Assembly (NCBI GenBank): GCA_949358305.1
Contig: OX442318.1
Span: 11,266,517-11,330,516 of the forward strand
Origin: Strigamia acuminata
Lineage: Eukaryota > Arthropoda > Chilopoda > Geophilomorpha > Linotaeniidae
Length of the DNA stretch: 64,000 bases
Direction: 5' to 3'
Below, in pieces: positions 10,858-22,372 of this stretch. How positions within the stretch are numbered: the first letter of the stretch is position 1; the number at the start of each line of letters is the position of its first letter. A program made the translations under genes and the position numbers. The notes beneath the pieces were generated by a model, which was given only the letters and a program-made list of their open reading frames with translations, searched no databases and was not told where the DNA came from.

Positions 10858-13800
10858 ATGGATAAAGTCAATCGCCACAGACCATTTGGCCAAATTCAAC
10901 AACTAAGAAGACGAAAATTGGTTCAACTTGTTCGCATTACTTTGGCGGAGCAATCGAAGACCCCATCATTCGTCAAATCTCTGAAAAAGATGTCGGAGAA
11001 GAAGAAAAATATTCGTATTTTACTTTATACATTCCTAATTATCAATTTGGCGGCTTGTATTTACCAAACAACGGATCGAATATTGCATCTCTTGGACGAA
11101 CCAACAGCAGTTGATGCACTCTTGATTGAAACAACACACGGTTCCTTCCCCAATGTTTATATATATCCAGGAACTACACAAGAACTCAACAATTTCATTG
11201 CCAAATTTAAGAAGGAGGAAGGCTTTGGATGTCAAAGAAATAGTTACAATTTTAATCTCAATGACATAATAAAATATATAAGAACACATAGTTACATAAC
11301 TGAGGCCTATTTCACTACGGTAAATCATTTATCCTTTTTCTTCTTCCCGTAAAATAAAATTTGATCGAAAATGTAAAACAAAATAAATATTTACAGCCTA
11401 AATTAAACATTAACCTTACTATTGCAAATTACGAGACTCTAACTTGGCCCGCTGCACAATTATTCAGTCGTAAGTAAAAAAAAAATTACTGTCCCCTTGA
11501 TTATTCCAAGTTTCTGCTTTTTACTTACTGTAGCATTACCAATTCCATACGGGAACAATGCTTACAAGATGTTGATTAAACTTAAGTTTCCCGAGGATTG
11601 TAATTTTGTATTTGTAAGTATTTAATTTAGATCAAACATGAGATCATTTAATAATCTTTCTTGAAACTATTCTATTGAATTTCAAGTCTCTTGTAGATCC
11701 GTCAATAGTAGTTTATCATTTATTCGAAGAATTTTTCCATTTCCTAGACATAGGCAGTAGTAAAAAGGCAGTTACAACTACGGTGCAAAAAGTAAGAATA
11801 AAATTATTTATTAACTGTAGCATAAATTGTTGATAAATTTAATTGTGACAAGTGATTTTTTGGGTAGTTGTAATTTGCAAAAATGTCTATGGACGTGTTT
11901 TTTTTTTAATGCAACAATCAGGACAAATTCATAGTTAAAGCATGTTGTTCTATCAAATATGGCCTTTATGTGATTACGAGACAAAAAGAAAGTGTAACAT
12001 AAACGCTCTGCAGGCAGAAGAGTAGAAAATCGACCTGGCATTTGTGTGGTCACTAACAACACGACACAACCCAAATGGCTCAGTTCAATCCGACCCGCCA
12101 GTTGGAGTTAATAGTTGAGGGATATGACCCTGATGACATCACATCCGACACTAAACCAATGGGAAAAGGTACTCTTGTACCCATGGTGAAAGAGTGGACT
12201 ACAAAGGGCCCAACATACTATTTAGGCCCCAGAATTAAGCTTACTTAGGAACAGCTATGCTTCACACCTTGCTGTTCTCCACTCTTGTTCACCATGGAGA
12301 TGCTTAGGGATTGTGCCAGCATGTCAATCCCTGTACCGTCAGTGATAGTGATCCATGGGCCAGAATGAACAGCTGACTGACCATGCTGCAGCAATGCAGC
12401 AGTAGCAACAGGAGTCATAAGAAGCTGACCCTTAGACACTGAATAAAGGCTATAAACCATTAAATACAGTCTCTTGTGATCTTTTCTATACATGCGTCTG
12501 GCATTGTTTAGGTGTTCCCATGCCATAATGGCATCCGTCCACTCTCACATACCTTTCAATAGTAATATATTTGTAACCTTTGTTTTAGTACCACTTTATC
12601 AACACTAAGAAAAATCCATGCGATAATAACTTAGATGATTGCTTACGTCCATGTCTCGTGAAAGAAATGAAGTGCAAGTAGGTGTTTGAATACAACTCAT
12701 TAACACAACTTGTGTGAAGGAACAGGTTTGTCTGTAAAAAACTACCATTCAGCACAGTTCAAAAATGTTCTTTCACTGACTGTTATTAATAAAGATGCAA
12801 CAATAAGCGAACAAAATTCGAAAATTATTAAAATAAAATTTGTCATAATAGATATCCATTTCATGAAGCAAAAAATCTGCCAGAATGCAGTGACAAAGAC
12901 ACTTTGAATCAACAGCACAAGTTACAACTATTAATCTTACATAACCGGACAATTTCAAATTGTAAATGTCGTAATTTATGTGACATAACAAGTTTCAGCC
13001 TAACATACGATACAACAATTGATCATGAAAATATAATGGAAGTTTATGTTGTCAACAATTATGTTCGAACATTAGTTGAACATTTTTCATACGACATCAT
13101 CGATTTGTTATGTGACATTGGAGGTAACATCGGCCTCTATTTCGGCATGTCTTGTTTAATGCTCGTTGAAATATCTCTTCACGTGTTCAAAATACCCATC
13201 AGAAGTACAACAACAGCTGAAGCCAAGTTGAAAGTTGAAATTCAAATGGCACTAGACAAAATGAAGAAAGAAAAAAAAACATTTTTAAAAACTTTACTGA
13301 GAATCATTACGGCACTATTCTTAATCGCGATATCGGTGTATTACATTTACAACTTGGTTGTTTCTTATTTCGATTATCCTCTCTTGAGAACAATTAAACT
13401 CGTTCAAGACGACATCATTCATTTTCCACTCATTGTTCACTGTGGAGATAATGCAATAATATCTCAAGCTAAAAAGAAACTGAAAACGACTGATTGTAAT
13501 CGTTTACAACTGTACAATTTACTCCATCAGTCATCTGAATTTGCAAACAAATCACTGCAATTGTGGAAAGCCTCCTCTGCTTTTGATTACTATAACAATA
13601 TCCAAAAGGATTACTTCAAGGTAAAAAAAAATATTAAATCATCAGGGTAAATGTATATAAATTTAGTCAACTTCTACAGAGATCGGGCAAAAGTTTAAAT
13701 GACATGTTTTATGCCAATGTGTCAGTTCTGCCAACATTATTTGGAATGTGCACAGCGTTTAAAAAAAGTAACGTAGCAAAACTATAAATAAACTTTTCTT

Positions 13801-14669
13801 TTTCTAATTATTTTTTATTTCTTATTTTTCCTAATTATTTTTCCATAGTTGACCTGCCATTTGCAGAAAAGAAAAACCTTTTGATTATTAATGACCAGCT
13901 CCAAGAAGAGTGTAGTTTAAACCAAGCTGTGAGATACATGTTCTGCACATTCTCATTGCACCAGTTGTTAATTGGAATTTATGTATTCCAGCATTTCATG
14001 TTCCCACAAAATCAATTTTTTCACCCAAAACATCTTATTTACGTACGAAACAATTGGGAAACTCACATTGACATAGCGCGTCAAACGGTAACTTCAGATA
14101 ATGATAAATCCACTGTTATTTAAATTAGCACGTTCATTCTTTCCAGTTTGTTCGAATCAATACTCCAAAAAGTCAGTGTAGACCAAATGATGAAGTTTTA
14201 GAATGTGAAGAAAAATGTTTTGGGACAAAACTAAAACAACATCATTTCAATTGCCGGTAACTTTTAACAAATTGAGTATTTACTTTGTATTCTTCATACG
14301 TATATTTGTGTTAAATATTGTTTCGTTACTAGATTGCCATTCATGAATGAGAGTAAATTGCAACTCTGCTCGTCTGAAGAGACAGCTAAAACAACGCACG
14401 AAGCATATTTAAAAATACAATTCGAGACAAATCCCAGGAAAGACTGCTTCTGCCATCCACCCTGTCAAGAAACCATATTTATTCCTTCATTAATAAAATG
14501 CAGTTCTGACGTATACGAAGGAGTTAAATACACCATTGAAAAGCAAATCCGAGAAATAATTGAAGAACAGAGAGTAGTTTCCATCATAAAGTTATTGTGC
14601 AACATTGGATCTATTATTGGTATCTTGACTGGTCTCTCGTTATTTTCTATTGTTGAATATTTTATTTGA
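10858..14669 (+). CDS. two-domain DEG/ENaC (pickpocket-like) channel, gene 1, intact
   Basis: Ten exons (10858-11319, 11397-11469, 11534-11613, 11687-11791, 12589-12677, 12852-13620, 13680-13767, 13849-14087, 14147-14256, 14333-14669) join without a frame break into 783 residues. Domain 1: TM1 about residues 50-68, a cysteine-bearing ectodomain, and TM2 with LLCDIGGNIGLYFGMS at about 353-380. A basic linker of about 33 residues follows. Domain 2: TM1 about 414-440, the post-TM1 motif FPLIVHC at 461-467, GMCTAF, and TM2 with LLCNIGSIIGILTGLS near the C-terminus (GLS at 772-774). Exon 6 alone encodes TM2 of domain 1, the linker and TM1 of domain 2. DEG/ENaC proteins are trimeric, amiloride-sensitive sodium channels that normally carry one such domain per subunit, so this is a natural concatemer at the plasma membrane. 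Gating stimulus is unknown. Confidence 0.88.
12070..12560. repeat. insertion in intron 4 of channel gene 1
   Basis: Intron 4 is 797 nt against about 60-250 nt for the others, and the excess is this block. It carries a small plus-strand frame (12075-12248, 57 codons, begins MAQFNPTRQLELIVEGYDP). A minus-strand frame (about 12245-12555) includes REWTDAIMAWEHLNNARRMY. A related fragment lies at about 15655-15735 in the opposite orientation. It is probably a remnant of a dispersed mobile element, but I do not recognise the proteins. Confidence 0.5.
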
Positions 14670-14749
14670 CCACCATAATATCCCCCGACACCTTAATTCA
14701 TTCAATTTCAAGGTTACTTGTTTTCTTATGTGCACAAAAGTCACTTTTT

Positions 14750-14755
14750 AATAAA
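14750..14755 (+). terminator. polyadenylation signal of channel gene 1
   Basis: AATAAA lies 81 nt after the stop codon, a usual distance for a short 3' UTR. It is the first such hexamer downstream. Confidence 0.5.
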
Positions 14756-16359
14756 TCTGACACCAGGCACAGCACGTCGCACGTGCATTAATAAGTTTTG
14801 ACAACACATCGTAAAACAAAAAATATAACATTAAATGGAGTGATATTGTAGATTCAATAGAACTTACACGATAAATTTTAGACAGTCATTTTAACAACGA
14901 AAGTTATTTTAAAGCTGTAATAAATTTTTAACATTCCACTAAGTGTGTTTAAAATTGCAGTCACCTATAGACTACAACCCCTGGCAGAAAGTATGCGATA
15001 CTTTTCCTGCTTCAAAAAATCAGTAGAAAAAGTTGCTGTAAAAAACTGGTGTTAAAGAATTAGATGGAATCAATAAAGGGCTTTAAAATAACCATATTTA
15101 ATCTAACTTTTGGCTATTTCCAAAAAAAAAAAAATTCTAAGCTGAGAAATCCCATGTCTAAACTGCACTATAATCTGTCTAATTGGCGGCCATTCTTATA
15201 TTATGTCAACACCATAAGCAGTTTGTCGTTTAAAAATATATTGTTTAATATAAATGACTTTTCTGATTCAGCTGATGTATGTGATGTTGATGTTTTCGTA
15301 ATTTTCAACATTACGAAATAAAAACAAACACCCAAAACACTTCAAACAGCTTTTTAAATGCAGCTGCCTGTTTGTTTTAATAACTTGAACAATATTACTC
15401 CTGCACATTTCTTTTTACTTTATGCTCTTAGAGAGTTTACCACTTCTGACAATATTTTCTCATATAAAAACCCAAATTAAGCAAAAACCTCAAATGAATT
15501 GGGCCTCATTCTTGGGGATTTTTGTTTACACTGTAATTAAAAGTTTCATCTTCTTCATAATGATTATTACCCTCCCTCTCACTGCAAAATTTGTAAATCT
15601 TGAATAATAAATTGCTAATTGTTACCAATTTAATTGATTACCACATTATAGCTTATGGTGCGAGAGTGGACGGATGCCATTCGGGCATGGAAATGCCTAA
15701 ACAGCGCACAACATGTTAGATAGAAGTGAACATAAGAGACTGTATTTGATATAGCAAACTTTCGTTATAACTAACCGATTTCTCGGATCGCTTGCAATAC
15801 ACTGTACTGTACAAACATTAAAATTTCATTGTACAAACACTAAAATTTCATTGATTTAAATGCATTAAAATAATATTCTATCCACTATTATCACGTTAAG
15901 TATGAACAATGCAAATATTTTCACCCTCTGGTAATATTTTGCAAACTTGTCCATTGTAATTATGTATAAATTTGTTTTAGACTACTGTGTGAATTAACTA
16001 ATTGAATATAAAAATATTGATTACAATGTTATTTACCAACTGTAAACGCAAATACTAGTATAAAAAGGTCCCAAAAATAAACGTCCAAACACTATTATGT
16101 AATTTTTTGTCACCAGTACACCGTATAATAATTCACAATATTATTGAAAAATGTTATTTAAGCTAAATGATTTTTCAAATGCAAATGTTTTCTCGCTATT
16201 TCGAATTGTTTCTGTAGAATACTTGTACTAATTACCAAGTGTAATAAAATTCATTTACCACAAGCAATCTAATCGAGAACTATTTATGAAAATATTCCTG
16301 AACCTCGTATCAAGAAAATGGCACAAATTTCATCATACATGCTGATTCTGAGCGGTCAA
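14756..16359. other. AT-rich spacer
   Basis: No gene is supported. Position 15655-15735 resembles the intron-4 repeat at 12470-12555 in inverse orientation. Short open frames at 15064-15321 and 15422-15607 lack motifs. Confidence 0.4.
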
Positions 16360-16895
16360 GACCCAATCACAGAAGACTTAATGATGACTGAACCTTATAT
16401 CCTCGTTCGACCTTGAATGTGAACTAGGTTGCTTCACCAATGCGCGTTGCCCGAAGCGCCTTGTGATTTCGTGCGATTTCGTGCGACTTCAAGGTTGGCC
16501 TAACTCCCATTGGCCAAGCCATTTCACTTGTGTAGTGACACATAAAAGTAGATCAAAACTCCAGAATTGCATTAGATGTACAGAGAAAAAACTATTAACA
16601 CTACTATTAACAATAAAAAAGTATTGTTAATATGTGTACAGTATAATATTAATATTCAAATCTTAATATACACTTACAGTACTTGTAATCCAAAAAGTGG
16701 CTCAGCCCTGGTTTCGGCAACGAGAGCTGTTGGATACACTTTTCGAATTCAAAACCCGTTCACCGCATCTTGAATTTAAATTTTAAATTTAGATAAACAT
16801 ATCTTTCTTGTTGATAAACACTTGATCAATCATCAATCTGTTGGTTACAACATCACATTAGAATAGAAATCTCAATTGTGAGTCAAGTGTGATAT

Positions 16896-16901
16896 TATAA
16901 A
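16896..16901 (+). promoter_or_regulatory. TATA box of copy D
   Basis: TATAAA followed by TTGTGTGCAATCAGATAGCT, the same block as in copy C. It lies about 155 nt before the ATG. Confidence 0.45.
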
Positions 16902-17053
16902 TTGTGTGCAATCAGATAGCTCAGAGAATAATAACCTTTCTTTTCCCGGATTCAACTCACAATTCGTGATGCAAAAACACATTCCAAACACATTCTAAAT
17001 TTTATCCACATTGGTAACAGAAAGCCAGCCAAAACCATTAAATCACAAACAAC

Positions 17054-17542
17054 ATGAAGTACATTTATTTTCTTGCTTGTTTAGCAACTTATGTGAGTGT
17101 CTCAGTACAGAAAACTGACTGATCTCGTTTTCACAGCTATAAAACTATATTGCAGTGTGTTTTAGTCAATGCAAGAATTTGCAACTCATTTCAGGACTGC
17201 AAAACCACTCAATGTTGTCATAATATTGGAGTAGTTACAAGAAGGTAACAAGTCTTTTTTTTTTATAAAAAATGCTGTTGAATAGCTAATTAAAGTGTTT
17301 GTCTGATTCAGTTGTCTGGATCTGCGTAGTAGTGGGCAAAGATGTGGTGGAAGATTTTTCTGTGAGTGCTGTTCAGGATTGACATGCGAACCCAGAAAAG
17401 TAACATTCTGTTCAGTACATTGGTTTTTGTGGTGTAGCAATGGTGTCAAATACATTTCTTGCAGCCAAGTTTTTGGAATGATTTCAAAATAGGAACTGGA
17501 ATTTGCACTCTTATTCCCACTGCAATCCCTTATCGTGGTTGA
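17054..17542 (+). CDS. secreted 10-Cys prokineticin/astakine-like peptide, copy D
   Basis: Exons 17054-17092, 17156-17244, 17312-17399 and 17465-17542 join in frame (phases 0, 2, 0) to 97 residues. The signal peptide MKYIYFLACLATY replaces the usual final Cys with Tyr; that position is in the signal region, so mature disulfides are unaffected. Ten mature cysteines keep the family spacing. Exons 2-4 are almost identical to copy C, consistent with recent duplication or gene conversion. The frame and splice sites are intact. Confidence 0.8.
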
Positions 17543-17774
17543 TTTTCTTATTCGATCAACGACCAACCATTTTCAGAATAAAAACTTTCTCGATTGGTGA
17601 AATTATGATTAAGATTATGGAAAATATTTACTGTTAGATAAACTTGATTGGAGGAAAAATTATAACTGAATAACACTCGATTTATTTCGGCCACCGAACG
17701 TTGGGCACACATCCCATTGGACGGTCAAACAAGAAGTGCTCTTGACCCCACTTTTGGAAAGTATACGATTCATA

Positions 17775-17995
17775 TGTTAGCGACATCATGAACCAGGATA
17801 ACATGGACACGTATCTGTGTTTTGCTTACTATTGATTTGTTGTTCTGTCTGCTGATTGGATTAAAGCAATCACATGTCACACATTATTTGCTAACTAAGC
17901 ATGTTTGTTACTTGTTGTCATCCCAGAAAACAGTGCGGCTGTATATTACATGGCACCATCGGTGACAAAACGCTCTGAACATGTTGTGACGATTC
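17775..17995. repeat. dispersed repeat, inverted relative to 21110-21335
   Basis: This block (CATGAACCAGGATAACATGG, then ACAAAACGCTCTGAAC near its end) matches 21110-21335 in reverse orientation, with moderate divergence. It is noncoding, and its class is unknown. Confidence 0.5.
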
Positions 17996-19247
17996 TACCT
18001 TTGGCTGAAATACAAGTAATATTAGCCTTAAAGATAATCTTAATCTACGCGAGATACTAGTAAGCTAAACTGTGCGCTAAGTGAATAAATAACTGAATAA
18101 TACGAACTTACGGTTACGTGGAACATGATTATGTTTATTAACAAAAGGGAACTGAGTTCTGGGTTCTGGGAACTTATAACCTCAAACAGTTTGCATGTGT
18201 GAAACAACTTCCAAATCCATCAATTCAAAGAATACATCAGTTTATAACCCCTGGAAAAAAGTATTCGATCCTGCAGTGACTGGCATCGTGACTGGCCCCC
18301 AGGAATGCAGTAGGCTTTTAAAATATGTACCTTACTTTTCCAATTAAAATTTAATTATTTTAAATAAGTAAATTGTATATCTATGGATGACCACATTTCA
18401 AGATGACCACTTTTATTGCTAAATGAGGATGTTAGGTTACAACTAAATTTATTCAAAGTGTTGTCATGTCGAGAAGCCGTTCTGCTCACCAGCTGGCTTC
18501 TGCGCGCATTTTCAGTAAGTTTAGTTCAATAAAGCATCCATAGATGGTATTTGACCACTATGGAATCATGGGATGATCAACTAAACAGAATGGGGGGAAT
18601 AGGAGTTTATCTTATAGCTAAGGAAACCCAATTAAGAAATTCTCCGCGAGCTCTCAAACTGATAACTGACTACCGGTGAACGGCTTGTCAGAAACTCAGT
18701 TCTTCTGAATTGAACCATAAACACATCATCCTTATTCTGAATTTATTTGACTTTGTTTGATTCAATTAATGGTTTAGAAAAACTAGATTTTCAGGGGTCT
18801 CTGTTAACGAAAAGATTGAAGGTCCACAAGCGCCGCAACTCTTAATACTGAACCACGGTGGTAACTCATTAAAAAAGGCGTCTGTTTGCAAAATCTAATA
18901 TTTGTTGGGTGCAAAATATCAGCAAGATATCTAGCAAAATATCTAGCAAAATGGCAAACTGTAGTGCGCAAATTAAGACCGCAATACCTTGTCTCACTGA
19001 AAGAGAGCGTTGTCACTATAGTCTTTCCACACTCAAAAGACTCCCCTTGAAGCTTGGCTCCCATTGGCCGAGCCATTTCACTTGTGTATTGATACAGAAA
19101 AAGAACCAAAACACCAGAAATGCATTATACAGACATACAGATATAAATAGAAGTACAGATATTGCAATCGATTTCCTATTGTTTGGAAATTGTTTGCTTA
19201 TTGCAATTATATTATCATTTCAGTGATGTAAATTACATCATTCTATG
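17996..19247. other. spacer without supported gene
   Basis: No gene is supported. It contains the fourth copy of the CCCATTGGCCGAGCCATTTC motif (about 19060) and a short tandem ATATCTAGCAAA repeat near 18930. Confidence 0.4.
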
Positions 19248-19390
19248 ACTTGCTTGAATTGTTGATAATTCAGATTATGATAAGTCAAATTATTCATTTG
19301 ACTTTGAATGCACCCAATGACTTGCATGAATTGTTGATAATTCAGATTATGATAAGTCAAATAATTCATTTGACTTTGAATGCACCTAAT
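19248..19390. repeat. two-unit ~70-bp tandem repeat
   Basis: The unit, including GAATTGTTGATAATTCAG and TTTGACTTTGAATGCACC, occurs twice in direct tandem with few differences. It lies directly before the channel exon fragment. Confidence 0.65.
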
Positions 19391-19417
19391 GTGTAAACTG
19401 TTACATTTATTACTTAG

Positions 19418-20168
19418 GTAACAGGTCATGGGAACATTCTGAACTTGCAATGGCATTAACAGCAGAAGTGGTTGAACCTTTTGGAATCTATTACGTACAG
19501 TATACAAATACGAAGTCCTATTTATTCTTCTACATTTAAGTCTGTTATAACGCCTCATTTTAGCTCTCACTCGATGTACCATTTGATTTTCAATTCGTTT
19601 TGAATATAATGCCGCAAGTTCAAATATCTATTGGCTTCACCATAACAAAAGTAAAAATAGTGATTAAGTAAACTAATACTGCACATGCTAAGAAACTAAA
19701 CTAATAGGACAAATGCTAGTTTGTTTATTATGCTATTTTAGCAGCAATGAACCATTATTAAAAATTCTGTTACCACTGCATTATATCATGTAACATTTTT
19801 ACTACATACCAACAATGAGTAGCAAAAACGTTACAAAAAATGGCTTTAACATATCATATTTTTTTGCAAGTATAAACTGTATTAGCACAATTTTTTCTAG
19901 TATTCCTTATTAAACACGAAAGAAGACCCATGTGTGCAGAACAAAGAAATTATATTGTGCGGTATACGATGTAACAAACTGAACTTCGAGAATGATCCCT
20001 GTTGCATTCCTTATTCTTTCCTGAAGCAATGTAACAATCCTTGTAAATATTCTGAAAGTACAGCCAACTTGATTCTAAAACACAAGAAGATAGTAGAGGG
20101 ACTAACGCCAACTGCTGACTGCAACTACACAAGAAGCTGTGAAAATAAAGTTTACAATTTACAAGTTG
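19418..20168 (+). pseudogene. truncated DEG/ENaC exon set (exons 3-5 of a paralogue)
   Basis: Three exon copies are recognisable: 19418-19494 (77 nt, like 23659-23735), 19564-19650 (87 nt, like 23805-23891) and 19901-20168 (like the start of 24645-25085). Their splice sites, lengths and phases match the exons of channel gene 2, and the frames stay open (for example SLDVPFDFQFV and DPCCIPYSFLKQCNN). The fragment stops before TM2, where GC-rich repeat sequence begins (GTGACCCCACTGGGGTGGGT), and exons 1-2 with TM1 were not found upstream. It is therefore a partial paralogue truncated at both ends. Its conserved frame is useful because it confirms the exon boundaries chosen for gene 2. Confidence 0.75.
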
Positions 20169-21100
20169 TAGTGACCCCACTGGGGTGGGTCGAAAATGGA
20201 GCAATTTCTCGGTGACCCACTTGCGGGTGTGGGGGAGTTGTGGTTGCGCCTCCCTTCCCTTGGTGCACTGACATCCATTCCAATGGACAGGTGTTTGCCC
20301 TGAGGGGATGGGGGTGACTCGACTCACCCACCATTGGGTGACTTTGGTCACCTGTGACCCTGCTTTTGTGCAGAGGAATTTGCCTCAGCACAGAGCGGCA
20401 GAACCAACACAAAAACTGAACCGAATACACGTACAGATACAATCGTCCTACCGATCAAGCTAGGGATGAGAACGGGACCGGGAATGGTCCCGGTCCCGGT
20501 CCCAGTCCCAGACAAGGAGTAACCAAGGACCAAGGATATTTAACGTGAGTAAACTCGTTTTATGTACACCTCCGTAGTATAAAACGTATAAAAACGTATA
20601 AAACCATATAAAAACTAACCAATAGCTTTGGCATCAACAGCCAGAGAAGCGATAAAAACACCACACTTAGAGGGTTACAGAGGAAAACGGCCTCGTAGGC
20701 CTAACTGTGGTAACCCCGACGACTTTCCCGCCGCTCTGTATATCGCCAAGAAACTGAGTACCACATGAATGTTATGTTGAACCGACTACGTCACCCATGG
20801 GGCTCACGCGCTGTGTGTGACGGGTCGGTTGCCGGTGCGGTGTGCCTAACTGGCAACCCCGCAACGGGTGACATGATTCCCCATACCCCTAGACAACAAG
20901 TATTAAAGACCAACGACCATTAATAGGGAGTCTTAGTTATTGATTCGTGAGTATGCGTCCCACACCAGGATACCCCGGGTTACCTTGGCAAAGACCATAC
21001 TTTTGAAGTTGAAAATCTATTTTACCTATGCCTACACGGAGGTCTAAGAAAGCATTGACGAGAGCATTTTAATTTAAAAAGAAATTATTTTGGATGCATT
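20169..21100. repeat. GC-richer repeat insertion truncating the channel fragment
   Basis: This noncoding insertion contains a CCGGTCCCGGTCCCAGTCCC simple run (about 20490). A segment near 20810-21000 resembles 61040-61260 (GACGGGTCGGTTGCCGGTG with GTGCCTAAC; CCCCTAGACAACA with TATTAAAGACCAA). It is probably part of the same family of large noncoding DNA elements as 60464-62832. Confidence 0.5.
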
Positions 21101-21109
21101 TCATCATGA

Positions 21110-21335
21110 ATCAAGAATGACATGGACATGTGCCCCAAGTTCAGTGCGTTTTGTCACAGATGGCACCACATTATATGTAGCCGCACTGAATTCTTGGATG
21201 ACAACACGTAACTAACATGCTTAGTTAGTAAACAATGCATGACACGTGATTGTTGTCATCCAATCAGCACACAACGAATCAATAGGAAACAACACACGAA
21301 TACGTGTCAATGTTATCCTTGGTTCATGATATCAT
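21110..21335. repeat. inverted partner of 17775-17995
   Basis: Reverse-complement counterpart of 17775-17995; see that entry. The pair encloses the truncated channel fragment. Confidence 0.5.
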
Positions 21336-21419
21336 ATTCCTGTAAACTTTTTTTTGTGTACAGTATGTACGACGTAATACATTTTATGCACAAAATTGGA
21401 AAATTTTCATGAAAAATGT

Positions 21420-21955
21420 TTTGTAGAAAAGTTTGCTTTCATTTCATGAAACGTCAGAAATGTGTGTACTTTACTGCATTCAGCCGCCTTTCATGCAAAT
21501 CTTAATTCAACAAACTTGTTCAAACATCAAAATGTTTACAAAATTATTACGAATGACGATGAAAAGAATTTTCAAATCAAACTGAAACCAGTTAGATAAA
21601 TAAAATGCGAACCGGCACGAACTTCTATTGAAATCTCTCTTACTTTCATTTTAATGTTGACATAGCAAGCGTGATGTTGTATTTGAACAGTGAAATTGTT
21701 TACATTATTCATTTTTCCCATTCATTCTATGAATATACCGTCACGACATTCAAATGTTAGCTATTCATACAATATTTTCTAAAGAAAATACTGAATACTA
21801 AATACTGAATATTGAAATTTCAACTTCACTCCTTAGTTTCATGAGACGATAACACATTCTAAAAACTTCTAGCTGATACAACGTTGGCAACAGTCAAAAA
21901 AAGTAAGTTGCAAACTTAAGTAATCATTTATACAAATTAATTTGTCTGTTACCCG
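21420..21955. repeat. duplicated block upstream of channel gene 2
   Basis: Paralogous to 7860-8305 upstream of gene 1, with the same order of conserved words and small indels. See that entry. Confidence 0.65.
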
Positions 21956-22372
21956 TGCAAATGCAAATTGCATTTATACAAGGTAACTCTTCCCCTTTAT
22001 ACCACTCACTTCCTGTTTTATCCTCCCTTTCTAATAGTGACTTTGATTGATTGAATGACATTAAGTACTTTGTTTAAAAAATAGAAAATTTTAGCCTAAA
22101 GGCAAATTTGTTTCAAGGCACTTTAATTAAAATAAAAAATAGATAATCATACACAAGGGGAGATTGATTAAATGATAGGTTAGATTGATTGATAGGGTGG
22201 GAGAAAATGATTGATAGGCAATTAGACAAACCTTCTATCCATTTTCCCCCTACCCCATCCAATTACCCCTACTCCACCCACTTCCCCCTACCCCGCCGAC
22301 TTCGCCCTCCCCACCCTCCCCCCTACCAAACCACAACCACCTGTTTTAGGATTCTCAATTTCCGCCTACTGC
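21956..22372. other. pyrimidine-rich spacer
   Basis: It contains a long C/T-rich tract (about 22235-22330) made of CCCCTAC and CTCCACCC units. The open frame there is a low-complexity artefact. Confidence 0.45.

Larger units (their letters stand above)
16360..17745. repeat. segmental duplication unit, right copy
   Basis: Counterpart of 4200-5560, containing peptide gene copy D. Similarity runs from AATCACAGAAGACTTAATG through the promoter and gene to ACAAGAAGTGCTCTTGACCC in the 3' flank. The two units lie in the same orientation about 12 kb apart, with channel gene 1 between them. Confidence 0.75.

Noticed and set aside
10858-14669. Two adjacent single-domain channel genes wrongly joined
   Set aside because: TM2 of domain 1 and TM1 of domain 2 are in one uninterrupted exon in gene 1. 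In gene 2 they read through directly once the target duplication is removed. No stop codon lies between the domains in either.
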